Positions 1 to 7,365 of a stretch of 11,076 nucleotides of DNA are shown in pieces. Both the position numbers and the translations under genes were made by a program. The DNA is taken from the NCBI GenBank assembly GCA_910595805.1, contig CAJVCK010000019.1, forward strand, positions 1 to 11,076, read 5' to 3'. The stretch comes from an uncultured Candidatus Thioglobus sp. Lineage in GTDB: Bacteria; Pseudomonadota; Gammaproteobacteria; PS1; Thioglobaceae. Below the pieces are notes generated by a model, which was given only the letters and a program-made list of their open reading frames with translations, did not search any database and was not told the DNA's origin. Position 1 is the stretch's first letter, and each line of letters begins with the position of its first letter.

Positions 1-1
1 A

Positions 2-1231
2 GAAGAAAAAGTGATTTTTGTTAGTGGTGCTTTGCCGGGTGAGACCGTGATTGCTGATCGCAGTTTTTCACGTGCCAAGTTTGAAGAAGCTGATGTTAAA
101 GAAGTATTAAAGCCAGCCGATAATCGAATTACTCCCAAGTGTGAAGTATTCGGTATTTGTGGTGGCTGTTCATTTCAGCATTTGTCTAGCGAAGATCAAA
201 TCGAAGCTAAAGGAAAATGGCTTAAAGATGCTTTTTCTGGCCAAGCTAAAGTTGAACCCAAGCATTGGCTAGAGCCATTGCAAGTTGAAAGTTGGGGTTA
301 TCGTCGTAAAGCACGACTTGGTGTGCGCTACGTCGCTAAAAAAGAAAAAGTATTGGTCGGTTTTAGAGAAAAGAAATCTGGCTTTATTACCAACATGAGT
401 CGTTGCGAAGTGCTGCATCCATCCTTAGGTGACAATCTTGAAGTATTGGCCGATGCAATAGAAAAGCTCTCAATCAAATCACAAGTCCCTCAGTTAGAGG
501 TTGCCGTGGCTGAGAACAACACGGTGTTAATTTTGCGACATTTGGAGCCACTAACGGCCAAAGATGAGCAAATATTATTGGATTGCGCCAATGAACTAGA
601 TATTACGTTTTACACTCAGAGTGGTGGTGCAGATACAGTCAAACCGTTAGACAAAGCTGTTGAACTGACCTACACACACCCTGATCACAATATTGAAATG
701 GAGTTTTTACCGACTGATTTCACTCAGGTGAATTTCAAACTTAATCAAAAGATGATTAACTTAGCCTTGAGTATGCTTGATCTTAGTGATGAAGATGAGG
801 TGATTGATTTGTTCTGTGGTTTGGGTAACTTTACCTTGCCAATCGCACGTTATGCTAAGCATGTAGTGGGCGTGGAAGGTGATCTGGGCTTAGTAGAGCG
901 AGCCAAACACAATGCCAATAAAAACGAAATTACCAATGCTGACTTTTATATGGCTGATTTGTTCAAAGAGGTTGAGGGTGCGCCATGGTTCCGTGGCAAA
1001 ACTTACAATAAAGCACTGATTGATCCTGCGCGCTCGGGTGCGATTGAGATTGTAGAATTACTACCGAAGCTGGGTGTTGAAAGATTGGTATATGTGTCGT
1101 GTAACCCGGCCACATTAGCACGTGATACTGCTAAATTAATCGAACTAGGTTACAAACTGGACACCGCCGGTGTGATGGACATGTTCCCGCAAACCGCTCA
1201 TGTTGAATCGATTGCATTATTTACCAAATGA
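2..1231 (+). CDS. rlmD: 23S rRNA (uracil-1939-C5)-methyltransferase RlmD, 5' end cut by window edge
   Basis: SAM-dependent methyltransferase of the RlmD/TrmA family, which makes m5U1939 in 23S rRNA. The frame is open to the left edge (codons for EEK precede the GTG at 11), and the first visible residues (VIFVSGALPGE) match the inside of the N-terminal TRAM domain. The start therefore lies upstream, and about 30 residues are missing compared with the roughly 430-residue E. coli protein. Counting from the GTG at 11, the iron-sulfur cysteines are C44, C50, C53 (CGGC) and C132. The SAM site is the DLFCGLGNF stretch near 266-274, followed later by DPARSG. The nucleophilic cysteine is C364 in YVSCNP. 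The presence of all four cluster cysteines favours RlmD over TrmA. The stop overlaps the next gene's start at ATGA (1228-1231), so it is the first visible gene of a coupled + strand run. Family assignment is firm. Confidence 0.95.
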   Translation, partial: EEKVIFVSGALPGETVIADRSFSRAKFEEADVKEVLKPADNRITPKCEVFGICGGCSFQHLSSEDQIEAKGKWLKDAFSGQAKVEPKHWLEPLQVESWGYRRKARLGVRYVAKKEKVLVGFREKKSGFITNMSRCEVLHPSLGDNLEVLADAIEKLSIKSQVPQLEVAVAENNTVLILRHLEPLTAKDEQILLDCANELDITFYTQSGGADTVKPLDKAVELTYTHPDHNIEMEFLPTDFTQVNFKLNQKMINLALSMLDLSDEDEVIDLFCGLGNFTLPIARYAKHVVGVEGDLGLVERAKHNANKNEITNADFYMADLFKEVEGAPWFRGKTYNKALIDPARSGAIEIVELLPKLGVERLVYVSCNPATLARDTAKLIELGYKLDTAGVMDMFPQTAHVESIALFTK

Positions 1232-1674
1232 TTACAATTAGTATCGCTGATCAAACACTGGAATATCAAGGAAAAACTTACTCTATTAGTAGTGCCAAAA
1301 ATGGTGTCGGCGAAGTGGAAGGGTCGTTTTGCACGCCAACTGGCCGTTTCAAGATTGCTGAAAAAATTGGAGACGATCTTGAAGTCGGGTCGGTGCTCGT
1401 TGCCAGAGAGCCAACCGGTGAGATTTTTTCAAAACAGTTATTCGATCAAAACCCTGACAGAGATTGGATACTCACGCGCATTCTTTGGTTAGAAGGCCTT
1501 GAGGCCCACAACATTAACACCAAAGATCGTTACATTTATATTCACGGCTCTCCTGACGAAACACCGATGAGTGTGCCCGGATCAAAGGGTTGTATTCGTA
1601 TGCATAACCAGGATGTTATTGAGTTGTTTGACAAGGTTCATACTGGTGAAGATGTCGTTATAATGAAGCCATGA
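1228..1674 (+). CDS. YkuD-domain L,D-transpeptidase-family protein, probably cytosolic (candidate L,D-carboxypeptidase)
   Basis: A 148-residue protein that is essentially one YkuD catalytic domain. The active site is visible: H106 in YIHGSP, then S119-K-G-C122-I-R124-M, with C122 as the nucleophile; the early CTPTGRF (35-41) is also typical. YkuD enzymes usually act in the periplasm, forming 3-3 crosslinks or attaching lipoproteins, and carry a signal peptide or anchor. This one starts directly with the domain's first strand (MITISIADQTLEY) and has neither. The start ATG at 1228 overlaps the rlmD stop at ATGA, and no longer start is evident. Downstream lie ampG and nagZ, which feed cytosolic muropeptide recycling. 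I infer a role trimming the terminal D-Ala from recycled tetrapeptides, as described for a cytosolic YkuD enzyme in Acinetobacter (recalled, not checked). A non-classically exported transpeptidase remains possible. Domain call is firm; substrate is inferred. Confidence 0.88.
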   Translation: MITISIADQTLEYQGKTYSISSAKNGVGEVEGSFCTPTGRFKIAEKIGDDLEVGSVLVAREPTGEIFSKQLFDQNPDRDWILTRILWLEGLEAHNINTKDRYIYIHGSPDETPMSVPGSKGCIRMHNQDVIELFDKVHTGEDVVIMKP

Positions 1675-2078
1675 GTCAATTAGTACAATACTTACCAAAA
1701 AAAGCTTATGAACGCCTTCAGGCTAACTCAGAAGCGGTTTTGATTGATGTGCGAACTGAAGCTGAAAACAAGTTTGTCGGCAGACCACTTGATTGTATTT
1801 TTGTGCCTTGGGTAGATGAACCTGATTGGGAGCCACATCCTGATGATTTTATTGCTGCAATCAAACGCTTTATTGGTGAGAGTGCGCCTAGTACAGAAAT
1901 TATTCTCATTTGCCGCAGTGGCTTTCGTTCTGATGATGCAGGTAGATGTTTGATGGATAATGGGTTTACTAATGTCTCTCATGTGGTGAGTGGTTTTGAA
2001 GGTGATCTAGACGAGAGTGACCAGCGTGGCAATGTTAATGGCTGGCGTCATGATGGCATGCCTTGGAATCAATGCTAA
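1671..2078 (+). CDS. Single-domain rhodanese-like protein
   Basis: A 135-residue protein with one rhodanese domain. LIDVRTEAE (24-32) is the usual first conserved block. The active-site loop is C81-R-S-G-F-R-S, whose C81 would carry the persulfide in a sulfurtransferase. SGFEGDLD and a C-terminal VNGWRHDGMPW close the domain. There is no signal peptide or membrane segment, so it should be cytosolic. The intact catalytic cysteine and basic CRSGFR loop suggest an active sulfurtransferase rather than a degenerate domain, but donor and acceptor cannot be read from the sequence. The start overlaps the YkuD gene stop at ATGA (1671-1674), and its stop overlaps the ampG start, so it should be co-translated with both. 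Why it lies in a recycling operon is unclear; in a sulfur-oxidising host it could serve general persulfide handling. Confidence 0.9.
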   Translation: MSQLVQYLPKKAYERLQANSEAVLIDVRTEAENKFVGRPLDCIFVPWVDEPDWEPHPDDFIAAIKRFIGESAPSTEIILICRSGFRSDDAGRCLMDNGFTNVSHVVSGFEGDLDESDQRGNVNGWRHDGMPWNQC

Positions 2079-3598
2079 CGAGTTATTTAGATAGTATTAA
2101 GCTGTTCATTCACCCTCGAGTAATGGCTATGCTGTTCCTTGGCTTTTCAGCCGGCGTACCAATTCTACTTATATTTTCAACGTTGGGGCTTTGGCTCAAT
2201 GAAGCGGGCGTTGCCAAATCAACCATTACTTATTTTTCTTGGGCAGCGTTAGGTTATTCATTTAAGTTTGTTTGGGCGCCACTGGTTGACCGGCTGCCGC
2301 TACCCGTCTTAACCAAAACATTGGGTCGTCGTCGTGCTTGGATGTTGGTTTCGCAATTTGCCATTATGGGTGCAATCTTATTAATGGCATCGGTTGATCC
2401 TAAAGCCAGTGTTGATAACCTAACAATTATGGCTTATGGTGCAGTACTATTAGGGTTTTCATCAGCCACACAAGATATTGTGATTGATGCCTATCGTATT
2501 GAATCAGCCGATAAAGACATGCAATCAATGCTCTCAGCTACTTATATTGCAGGCTACCGTATTGGTATGTTGGTGGCCGGTGCTGGTGGTCTGTTTATCG
2601 CCAGTTATTTAGGCTCAACCAAAGCACTGTATAGTTATGATGCTTGGTCGGGTACTTATATGGTGATGGCGGCGGTAATGTTAATTGGTGTAGTAACGAC
2701 ATTGATCATTAAAGAGCCGAACATCAAAAGACAAGAGGCTGAGTATAGTACAACCGATTATGCGCGATTTTTCTTATTATTCTTATCGATTGTTGCAGCT
2801 TTCATCTTAACATTTAACGCAACAGCTGGCTTAGTTAAAGAAGCTAAAGAAGCTTTAACTGAAGTATTTAGTAATAAACACCTTGCTGGTTTTCTGGTTG
2901 GTACGGCTCGTATGATGACCGCACTTGCAGGTGCTTATGTTGCTGCTAAAGTATTGATAGTATTGAATATTGTCAATCGATCTATGGTTGATAATACGTA
3001 TGTTGATCCAGTTAAAGATTTCTTTAGTCGTTATGGCATGAGTGTTGCTGTATTACTATTGGCTGTCATCGGTTTGTATCGTGTGAGTGATATTGTGCTC
3101 GGTGTGGTGGCTAATATCTTTTATCAAGACATAGGTTTTACCAAGGTGGAAATTGCTACGATTTCCAAGACTTTTGGTTTGTTTATGACGCTTGCTGGTG
3201 GTTTTTTAGGCGGATTGATGGCAATAAGAATTGGCGTATTTAAAGTGTTGTTTTTAGGCGCCTTGTTATCTGCTTTAACCAACTTATTGTTTATTGTGTT
3301 GGCAAATGTCGGTCATGATATTACTTGGCTGTATATCACTATCACGATGGACAACTTATCAGCAGGTCTTGCAGGCGCTGCCTTTATTGCCTTTTTATCG
3401 AGCCTCACTAATATTAAATTTACCGCGGTACAGTACGCTGTATTCTCATCACTCATGACACTACTGCCTAAGATATTTGGTGGTTATTCAGGCACACTGG
3501 TTGAGCAATTTGGCTATAGTGAATTTTTTATAATTACGACTTTAATTGGCGTTCCAGTGCTATGGCTGGTGTATAAAGTCAAACCCTATATTGATTAA
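2072..3598 (+). CDS. ampG: AmpG-family muropeptide MFS permease
   Basis: A 508-residue inner-membrane transporter of the major facilitator superfamily. AmpG proteins import GlcNAc-1,6-anhydroMurNAc peptides from the periplasm. The N-terminus lines up with E. coli AmpG: hydrophobic helix MLFLGFSAGVPILLI, then FKFVWAPLVDR (64-74), GRRRAWM (85-91) and later ATQDIVIDAYRIE. Hydrophobic stretches recur along the whole length, consistent with about 12-14 membrane segments, and length is close to E. coli AmpG (491). I chose ATG 2072 over an in-frame TTG at 2063: it is the stronger codon and gives the compact ATGCTAA overlap with the rhodanese stop (2076-2078), though no clear ribosome binding site is present. 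The adjacent nagZ acts on the imported product, which supports AmpG over other MFS families. Exact ligand range cannot be read from sequence. Confidence 0.87.
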   Translation: MLTSYLDSIKLFIHPRVMAMLFLGFSAGVPILLIFSTLGLWLNEAGVAKSTITYFSWAALGYSFKFVWAPLVDRLPLPVLTKTLGRRRAWMLVSQFAIMGAILLMASVDPKASVDNLTIMAYGAVLLGFSSATQDIVIDAYRIESADKDMQSMLSATYIAGYRIGMLVAGAGGLFIASYLGSTKALYSYDAWSGTYMVMAAVMLIGVVTTLIIKEPNIKRQEAEYSTTDYARFFLLFLSIVAAFILTFNATAGLVKEAKEALTEVFSNKHLAGFLVGTARMMTALAGAYVAAKVLIVLNIVNRSMVDNTYVDPVKDFFSRYGMSVAVLLLAVIGLYRVSDIVLGVVANIFYQDIGFTKVEIATISKTFGLFMTLAGGFLGGLMAIRIGVFKVLFLGALLSALTNLLFIVLANVGHDITWLYITITMDNLSAGLAGAAFIAFLSSLTNIKFTAVQYAVFSSLMTLLPKIFGGYSGTLVEQFGYSEFFIITTLIGVPVLWLVYKVKPYID

Positions 3599-3601
3599 AT
3601 T

Positions 3602-4588
3602 ATGACTCTAGGCCCAATTATGATGGATGTGTCAGGCTTGATGCTGACACAAGCAGAAAAACAACAACTAACTAAGCCAAGTATTGGTGGTGTGATTTTA
3701 TTCACGCGTAACTTTGAATCAATTGAGCAAGTTAGAGAGTTGATTAAATCTATTCGCCTAACGAATCAAAATTTACTCATTTCAGTTGACCATGAAGGTG
3801 GGCGAGTGCAACGCTTTAGAGAAGGATTCACCCAGTTGCCCGCTATGGCAAAATTGGGTGAAGTATACGATCAAAATCCTGAATTAGCTTTAGAGCAAGC
3901 TTTTTCTTGTGGCTGGATTTTGGCAGCAGAATTACTAGCCATTGGTGTAGATTTTTCTTTTGCGCCAGTACTAGATTTGGATTATGGCCACTCTTCAGTG
4001 ATCGGTGATCGAGCATTTCACTCTAACCCTGATGCGGTCGTAAAGTTAGCTGGCGCTTTGATTCAGGGTATGCATGAAGCAGGCATGAAGTGTGTAGGTA
4101 AGCACTTCCCAGGGCATGGTCATGTAGCGCTTGATTCACATCTGGATTTACCGATTGATGAGCGACCAATGAATGAGATTAGGCAAGACATTCTTAGTTT
4201 TAAAGGCTTGATTAACAATGGACTAGATGCCGTTATGCCGGCACATGTAGTGTATTCTCAGGTGGATGATAAACCTGCAGGGTTCTCAAAAAAATGGATT
4301 AAAGAAATTTTGCAAGCCCAACTCGGTTTTGGCGGCACGGTGTTTAGTGATGATTTGTCTATGCAAGGTGCGCATTTTATTAAAGACATTGTTGAGCGTG
4401 TTCAGGTGTCACTCGATAGTGGTTGTGACATGGCTTTGATTTGCAATCATCCTGAGTTAGTAGAACAAGTGATTGACCTTGATTGGCCCAAGTGTGAGAA
4501 ACTGCATTTAATGAAAGGGATTAAGTCTTCTAAACTTGATAAAATAGCACATAACAATCATCTATTAAATATTCAACCATTATTATGA
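3602..4588 (+). CDS. nagZ: Beta-N-acetylhexosaminidase NagZ (GH3), muropeptide recycling
   Basis: Cytosolic family 3 glycoside hydrolase of 328 residues (E. coli NagZ is 341). It removes GlcNAc from GlcNAc-anhydroMurNAc peptides imported by AmpG. The N-terminus GPIMMDVSG matches the NagZ opening, and SVDHEGGRVQRF (61-72) is the sugar-binding block. KHFPGHG (167-173) precedes D178-S-H180, the Asp-His pair used as general acid/base in NagZ. SDDLSMQGA contains the likely nucleophile D250. There is no signal peptide, as expected for a cytosolic NagZ rather than a secreted glucosidase. The ATG lies 3 bp after the ampG stop without a clear ribosome binding site, suggesting translational coupling. 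The stop overlaps the next gene at ATGA. In many bacteria the product 1,6-anhydroMurNAc-peptide signals to AmpR; no AmpR or beta-lactamase gene is in this window. Confidence 0.95.
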   Translation: MTLGPIMMDVSGLMLTQAEKQQLTKPSIGGVILFTRNFESIEQVRELIKSIRLTNQNLLISVDHEGGRVQRFREGFTQLPAMAKLGEVYDQNPELALEQAFSCGWILAAELLAIGVDFSFAPVLDLDYGHSSVIGDRAFHSNPDAVVKLAGALIQGMHEAGMKCVGKHFPGHGHVALDSHLDLPIDERPMNEIRQDILSFKGLINNGLDAVMPAHVVYSQVDDKPAGFSKKWIKEILQAQLGFGGTVFSDDLSMQGAHFIKDIVERVQVSLDSGCDMALICNHPELVEQVIDLDWPKCEKLHLMKGIKSSKLDKIAHNNHLLNIQPLL

Positions 4589-4866
4589 GTAAAGACAATA
4601 ATCAAGATTTCGAGATTCGTTTATTAAGCGCTGTTAGAAAAACCCTAATTTCTGTTGCAAAAGATACTATGACTAAGCCGGGCTTACGTCATCCATTAAC
4701 AGAAGGCACACAAAAAATGATCACTGATTGTTTAGATATTGTGGTCTCAAGACAAACGGCCATTGAGAAAGCGGCAAGCACACATACTGATATGAAGCCT
4801 GTCTTTACTGATGAAGAAACGGTACAAAGCTTCTCAATTGACGATCTTAAAAAGACATTAAATTAA
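4585..4866 (+). CDS. Small protein of unknown function downstream of nagZ
   Basis: A 93-residue hydrophilic protein that I do not recognise. It has no signal peptide and no membrane segment. Residues 8-30 look helical and amphipathic, followed by a KPGLRHPLTEGT block (31-42), a second likely helix with a single cysteine (QKMITDCLDIVVSRQ, 43-57), and an acidic tail ending SIDDLKKTLN. The PGLRHPLTE block has the look of a conserved motif but I cannot assign it to a family. The reading frame is supported by its ATGA overlap with the nagZ stop and by codon use like its neighbours. It is the last gene of the + strand run and ends in a TTAA shared with the stop of uvrD on the other strand. Function unknown; co-regulation with ampG and nagZ is inferred from the overlap only. 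Confidence 0.8.
   Translation: MSKDNNQDFEIRLLSAVRKTLISVAKDTMTKPGLRHPLTEGTQKMITDCLDIVVSRQTAIEKAASTHTDMKPVFTDEETVQSFSIDDLKKTLN
4863..4866. other. Shared TTAA: interlocked stop codons of convergent genes
   Basis: The palindrome TTAA provides TAA (4864-4866) to the + strand 93-residue gene and, read on the - strand, TAA (4863-4865) to uvrD. The two genes overlap tail to tail by 4 bp, and I see no strong hairpin with a T-run next to the junction, so transcripts from both sides probably run into the opposite gene. Confidence 0.9.
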
Positions 4867-7028
4867 ACATACTCTAGATTGGCGTATGAGCTAATCAACC
4901 ACTTAGTACCAGCAGACTTGAATTTAATTTGAATGCGGGCTGAGTCTCCTTCACCTTCAAAGTTAAGCACTGTACCAAAACCAAATTTGGCGTGTTTAAC
5001 TGTTACACCAATCGACAACTGACCTTGTCCTTCAGGAGCTATGTCTTGGTTATAGATATCATCTTCTTGATAGTTCTGTAAGGTTGCGCCAAATTTTTGT
5101 TTCACTGAGTTTGTATACTCTGTTGGTATTTCATCTAAAAATCTAGAAGGGTAAGCATACAAAGACTGCCCATGTAAAAAACGTTTGGTTGCAAATGACA
5201 GACTTAGCTTTTTCATAGCACGGGTCATACCTACGTAGCACAATCTTCTTTCCTCATCCATTAAGTGCGGCTCGTCTTTGCTTTGCCTAGATGGGAATAG
5301 GTCTTCCTCCATACCCGTTAAAAATACATAAGGAAACTCTAAACCTTTGGCAGAATGGATAGTCATGAGTTGTACATTTTGATTCTCAGGTGTATTGGTA
5401 TCGCCACTTGAGTCTAACGATGCCAATGAGATAAATCCAACCACCTCGTTCATTTCACTGTCTTCTTCGTGAACGTATTGTTTGGCTGCGGCAATGAGCT
5501 CTTCGAGGTTTTCTTTTTTACTGCCAGCCTTGTCAGTTTTGTCGTTTGCATAATGATTAATCAGACCAGAGGCCTTAATTAAATAGGCAACTTTTTCGCT
5601 TAAATCTAAATGTTTGGCGTCATCACGCATTTGCTCAATAAGCTGAGTAAAACCACTAAGTGCATTGCTTGCACGAGTTGGTAGTGAGGGTGATATTGCA
5701 ACGGCCGCTTGATACAGGTCGGTATGATTATCACGCGAAAACTCTCTTACTTTTTCAATAGTAGCATTGCCAATACCACGCGTGGGAAAGTTAACCACAC
5801 GCTCAAAGGCAACATTGTCAGCCGGGCTTTCCAATAGGCGTAAATAACATAAAGCATCTTTGATTTCAGCGCGTTCAAAAAATCGAAGACCGCCATAAAT
5901 CAGATAAGGAATATTGTATTTAATTAATTGTTCTTCAAATCCTCTCGATTGTGCATTTGAGCGATAGAGAATGGCACATTCGTTAGGAAGTGCACCATCA
6001 TCAAGGTGTTTTTGAATAGTGCTAACGACATAATCTGCCTCATCGGTTTCGGTGCGTGCTTCGTACACATCAATCAAATCTCCATTACCTGAATCTGTCC
6101 ATAACGATTTACCCAAGCGATTTGAGTTATTGGCAATCAACGCATTTGATGCACTTAAGATGTTACCGGTAGAGCGATAATTTTGTTCAAGGCGAATGGT
6201 TTGAATAGGTTTAAAATCAGATTCTAATTTTTGAATATTTTCAATCTTTGCACCACGCCATCCATAAATTGATTGATCATCATCACCCACGCAAAATATT
6301 TGGTTTTTAGCCGACGAGAGTAATTTAATCCATTTGTATTGGATGGTGTTAGTGTCTTGAAACTCATCAACCAAAATGCGTTCAAAACGATTTCGATAGT
6401 GCGTAAGCAATTCAGTATTATTTTTGAGTAGTTTATAGCTACGCACTAAAAGCTCAGCAAAATCAATCAGCTCGTTAGCTTTACAGTGCGCCTCATACAG
6501 CTCAAATATTTTAACACTCTGTTTGATAAAGTAGTTGTACCCAGCATCAATATCACTTGGTTGAGTGCCTTCATCCTTTTGTTGATTAATAAACCATTGG
6601 ATTTTACGAACTGGAAACTTTGATTCATCAACTTGGTTTTCTTTCATTAAACGCTTAATAATACGAAACTGATCTTGCTGGTCAAGGATTTGAAATTGAG
6701 CACTTAAATTTGCCTCAATAGGGTGAGCACGTAATAATCGATGTGCTAATCCATGAAAAGTACCAACCCACATACTTCTGATTGGTCGCCTTAACAATAC
6801 TTCAAGGCGCTCACGCATTTCTTTGGCTGCTTTATTGGTAAAGGTGACCGCTAAGATGGCGTCAATATGGGTATTTTGTTGCGTGACTAAATAAGCAATA
6901 CGATGGGTCAAAACACGAGTCTTTCCGCTACCTGCGCCCGCGAGTATTAAGGCATTTTGCGTATCATCTAAAGTAACTGATTGGCTTTGTTTGTCGTTAA
7001 GTCCATTGATTATTTCAGATAAATTCAT
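4863..7028 (-). CDS. uvrD: DNA helicase II UvrD
   Basis: Superfamily 1A 3'-5' DNA helicase of 721 residues (E. coli UvrD is 720), used in nucleotide excision and mismatch repair and in clearing replication forks. All motifs are present: Walker A AGAGSGKTR (30-38), motif Ia VTFTNKAAKEM (61-71), Walker B DEFQDT (221-226), motif III DDQSIYGWRGA (250-260), motif IV QNYRST (282-287), motif V TIHSAKGLEF (556-565) and motif VI YVGMTRA (598-604). The C-terminal part (VKHAKFGFGTV onward, about the last 45 residues) is the Tudor-like segment that binds RNA polymerase in UvrD and PcrA; this and the close match to E. coli UvrD separate it from Rep. The ATG at 7026-7028 has only a weak A-rich ribosome binding site. 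A good sigma70-type promoter lies just upstream. I see no LexA box of the CTGT-N8-ACAG type in the gap. Confidence 0.97.
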   Translation of the reverse strand: MNLSEIINGLNDKQSQSVTLDDTQNALILAGAGSGKTRVLTHRIAYLVTQQNTHIDAILAVTFTNKAAKEMRERLEVLLRRPIRSMWVGTFHGLAHRLLRAHPIEANLSAQFQILDQQDQFRIIKRLMKENQVDESKFPVRKIQWFINQQKDEGTQPSDIDAGYNYFIKQSVKIFELYEAHCKANELIDFAELLVRSYKLLKNNTELLTHYRNRFERILVDEFQDTNTIQYKWIKLLSSAKNQIFCVGDDDQSIYGWRGAKIENIQKLESDFKPIQTIRLEQNYRSTGNILSASNALIANNSNRLGKSLWTDSGNGDLIDVYEARTETDEADYVVSTIQKHLDDGALPNECAILYRSNAQSRGFEEQLIKYNIPYLIYGGLRFFERAEIKDALCYLRLLESPADNVAFERVVNFPTRGIGNATIEKVREFSRDNHTDLYQAAVAISPSLPTRASNALSGFTQLIEQMRDDAKHLDLSEKVAYLIKASGLINHYANDKTDKAGSKKENLEELIAAAKQYVHEEDSEMNEVVGFISLASLDSSGDTNTPENQNVQLMTIHSAKGLEFPYVFLTGMEEDLFPSRQSKDEPHLMDEERRLCYVGMTRAMKKLSLSFATKRFLHGQSLYAYPSRFLDEIPTEYTNSVKQKFGATLQNYQEDDIYNQDIAPEGQGQLSIGVTVKHAKFGFGTVLNFEGEGDSARIQIKFKSAGTKWLISSYANLEYV

Positions 7029-7037
7029 GATTTTTTC

Positions 7038-7065
7038 TTGCTTGATGGCATTAAATGGTTATAAT
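7038..7065 (+). promoter_or_regulatory. Predicted sigma70-type promoter of the 61-residue gene
   Basis: -35 TTGCTT (7038-7043), a 16-bp spacer and a perfect -10 TATAAT (7060-7065). The start would be near 7072, giving an untranslated leader of about 85 nt. The -10 overlaps the uvrD -10 by four bases on the opposite strand, so polymerase could probably occupy only one promoter at a time. Confidence 0.55.
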
Positions 7066-7086
7066 ATTATCTTTCTCTGATATCAA
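7058..7086 (-). promoter_or_regulatory. Predicted sigma70-type promoter of uvrD
   Basis: Read on the - strand: -35 TTGATA (7081-7086), a 17-bp spacer, and -10 TATAAC (7058-7063). Each hexamer matches consensus at 5 of 6 positions. Transcription would begin near 7051, leaving a short leader of about 23 nt before the uvrD ATG. Its -10 box lies over that of the divergent small gene. Confidence 0.6.
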
Positions 7087-7142
7087 GTAACGAAGCCTGA
7101 TTAAAGAGTAAGAGATTATAAACAATATTAAAAGTTAAATTT

Positions 7143-7148
7143 AAGGAG
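7143..7148 (+). promoter_or_regulatory. Strong ribosome binding site (AAGGAG)
   Basis: AAGGAG ends 8 nt before the ATG at 7157. It is the clearest Shine-Dalgarno sequence among the + strand genes here, most of which lack one or depend on overlap with the upstream gene. It fixes the start of the 61-residue protein and suggests high expression. Confidence 0.85.
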
Positions 7149-7156
7149 TATCAGTA

Positions 7157-7342
7157 ATGACTTACTATGAAGGTGTTAAAAAAATGGAAGAAATGGGCGT
7201 AAACGACAACTATATTCAAGGTTGGGTAGCCGGTTTTTTAAACAATCCTGAGCTTGAAGAGCAAAGAATTACTGATGAGTGGGAATCAGGTTATGAAGAT
7301 GGCAAAGAGCAAACAGATGCAAACTTCGCTAACTTTTGCTAG
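7157..7342 (+). CDS. Small acidic protein, unknown function, loosely RMF-like layout
   Basis: A 61-residue protein with 14 acidic against 4 basic residues (net charge about -10), no signal peptide and no membrane segment. It holds two related glycine-aromatic blocks: Y19-IQGWVAGF and W42-ESGYEDGK, separated by a charged linker with R37. The G-aromatic-x-x-G ... R ... W-x-x-G-aromatic pattern recalls ribosome modulation factor (RMF), but RMF is basic and binds rRNA, whereas this protein is strongly acidic, so any relation is distant or only structural. The only cysteine is the last residue (C61). The gene is convincing: predicted promoter, strong AAGGAG site, and its own intrinsic terminator make it a well-expressed single-gene unit. 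I faintly recall a family of small proteins induced during sulfur-globule oxidation in Allochromatium that may look like this, but I cannot verify it. Function unknown. Confidence 0.85.
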   Translation: MTYYEGVKKMEEMGVNDNYIQGWVAGFLNNPELEEQRITDEWESGYEDGKEQTDANFANFC

Positions 7343-7365
7343 AGCTTAAGTAATAAGAGTTTAAT

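Noticed and set aside
1583..1602. SKGCIRM instead of the common SHGCIRM in the YkuD site, as a possible inactivating change
   Set aside because: The residue before GC varies in active YkuD enzymes; the catalytic His, Cys and Arg are all present.
1292..1982. Open frames inside the YkuD and rhodanese genes (1292-1492 +, 1718-1909 -, 1728-1982 -)
   Set aside because: They lie wholly within genes with recognisable active sites, have no ribosome binding sites, and encode low-complexity or unfamiliar sequence.
2063..2071. TTG at 2063 as the ampG start
   Set aside because: ATG at 2072 is in frame, stronger, and fits the AmpG N-terminus; the extra residues add nothing recognisable.
7071..7112. Leader hairpin or riboswitch in the 85-nt leader of the small gene
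   Set aside because: CTTTCTCT and AGAGTAAG can pair with one mismatch over a long loop, but this is weak and no known riboswitch feature is visible.
7029..7156. LexA (SOS) operator in the uvrD upstream region
   Set aside because: I looked for CTGT-N8-ACAG on both strands and found no acceptable match.
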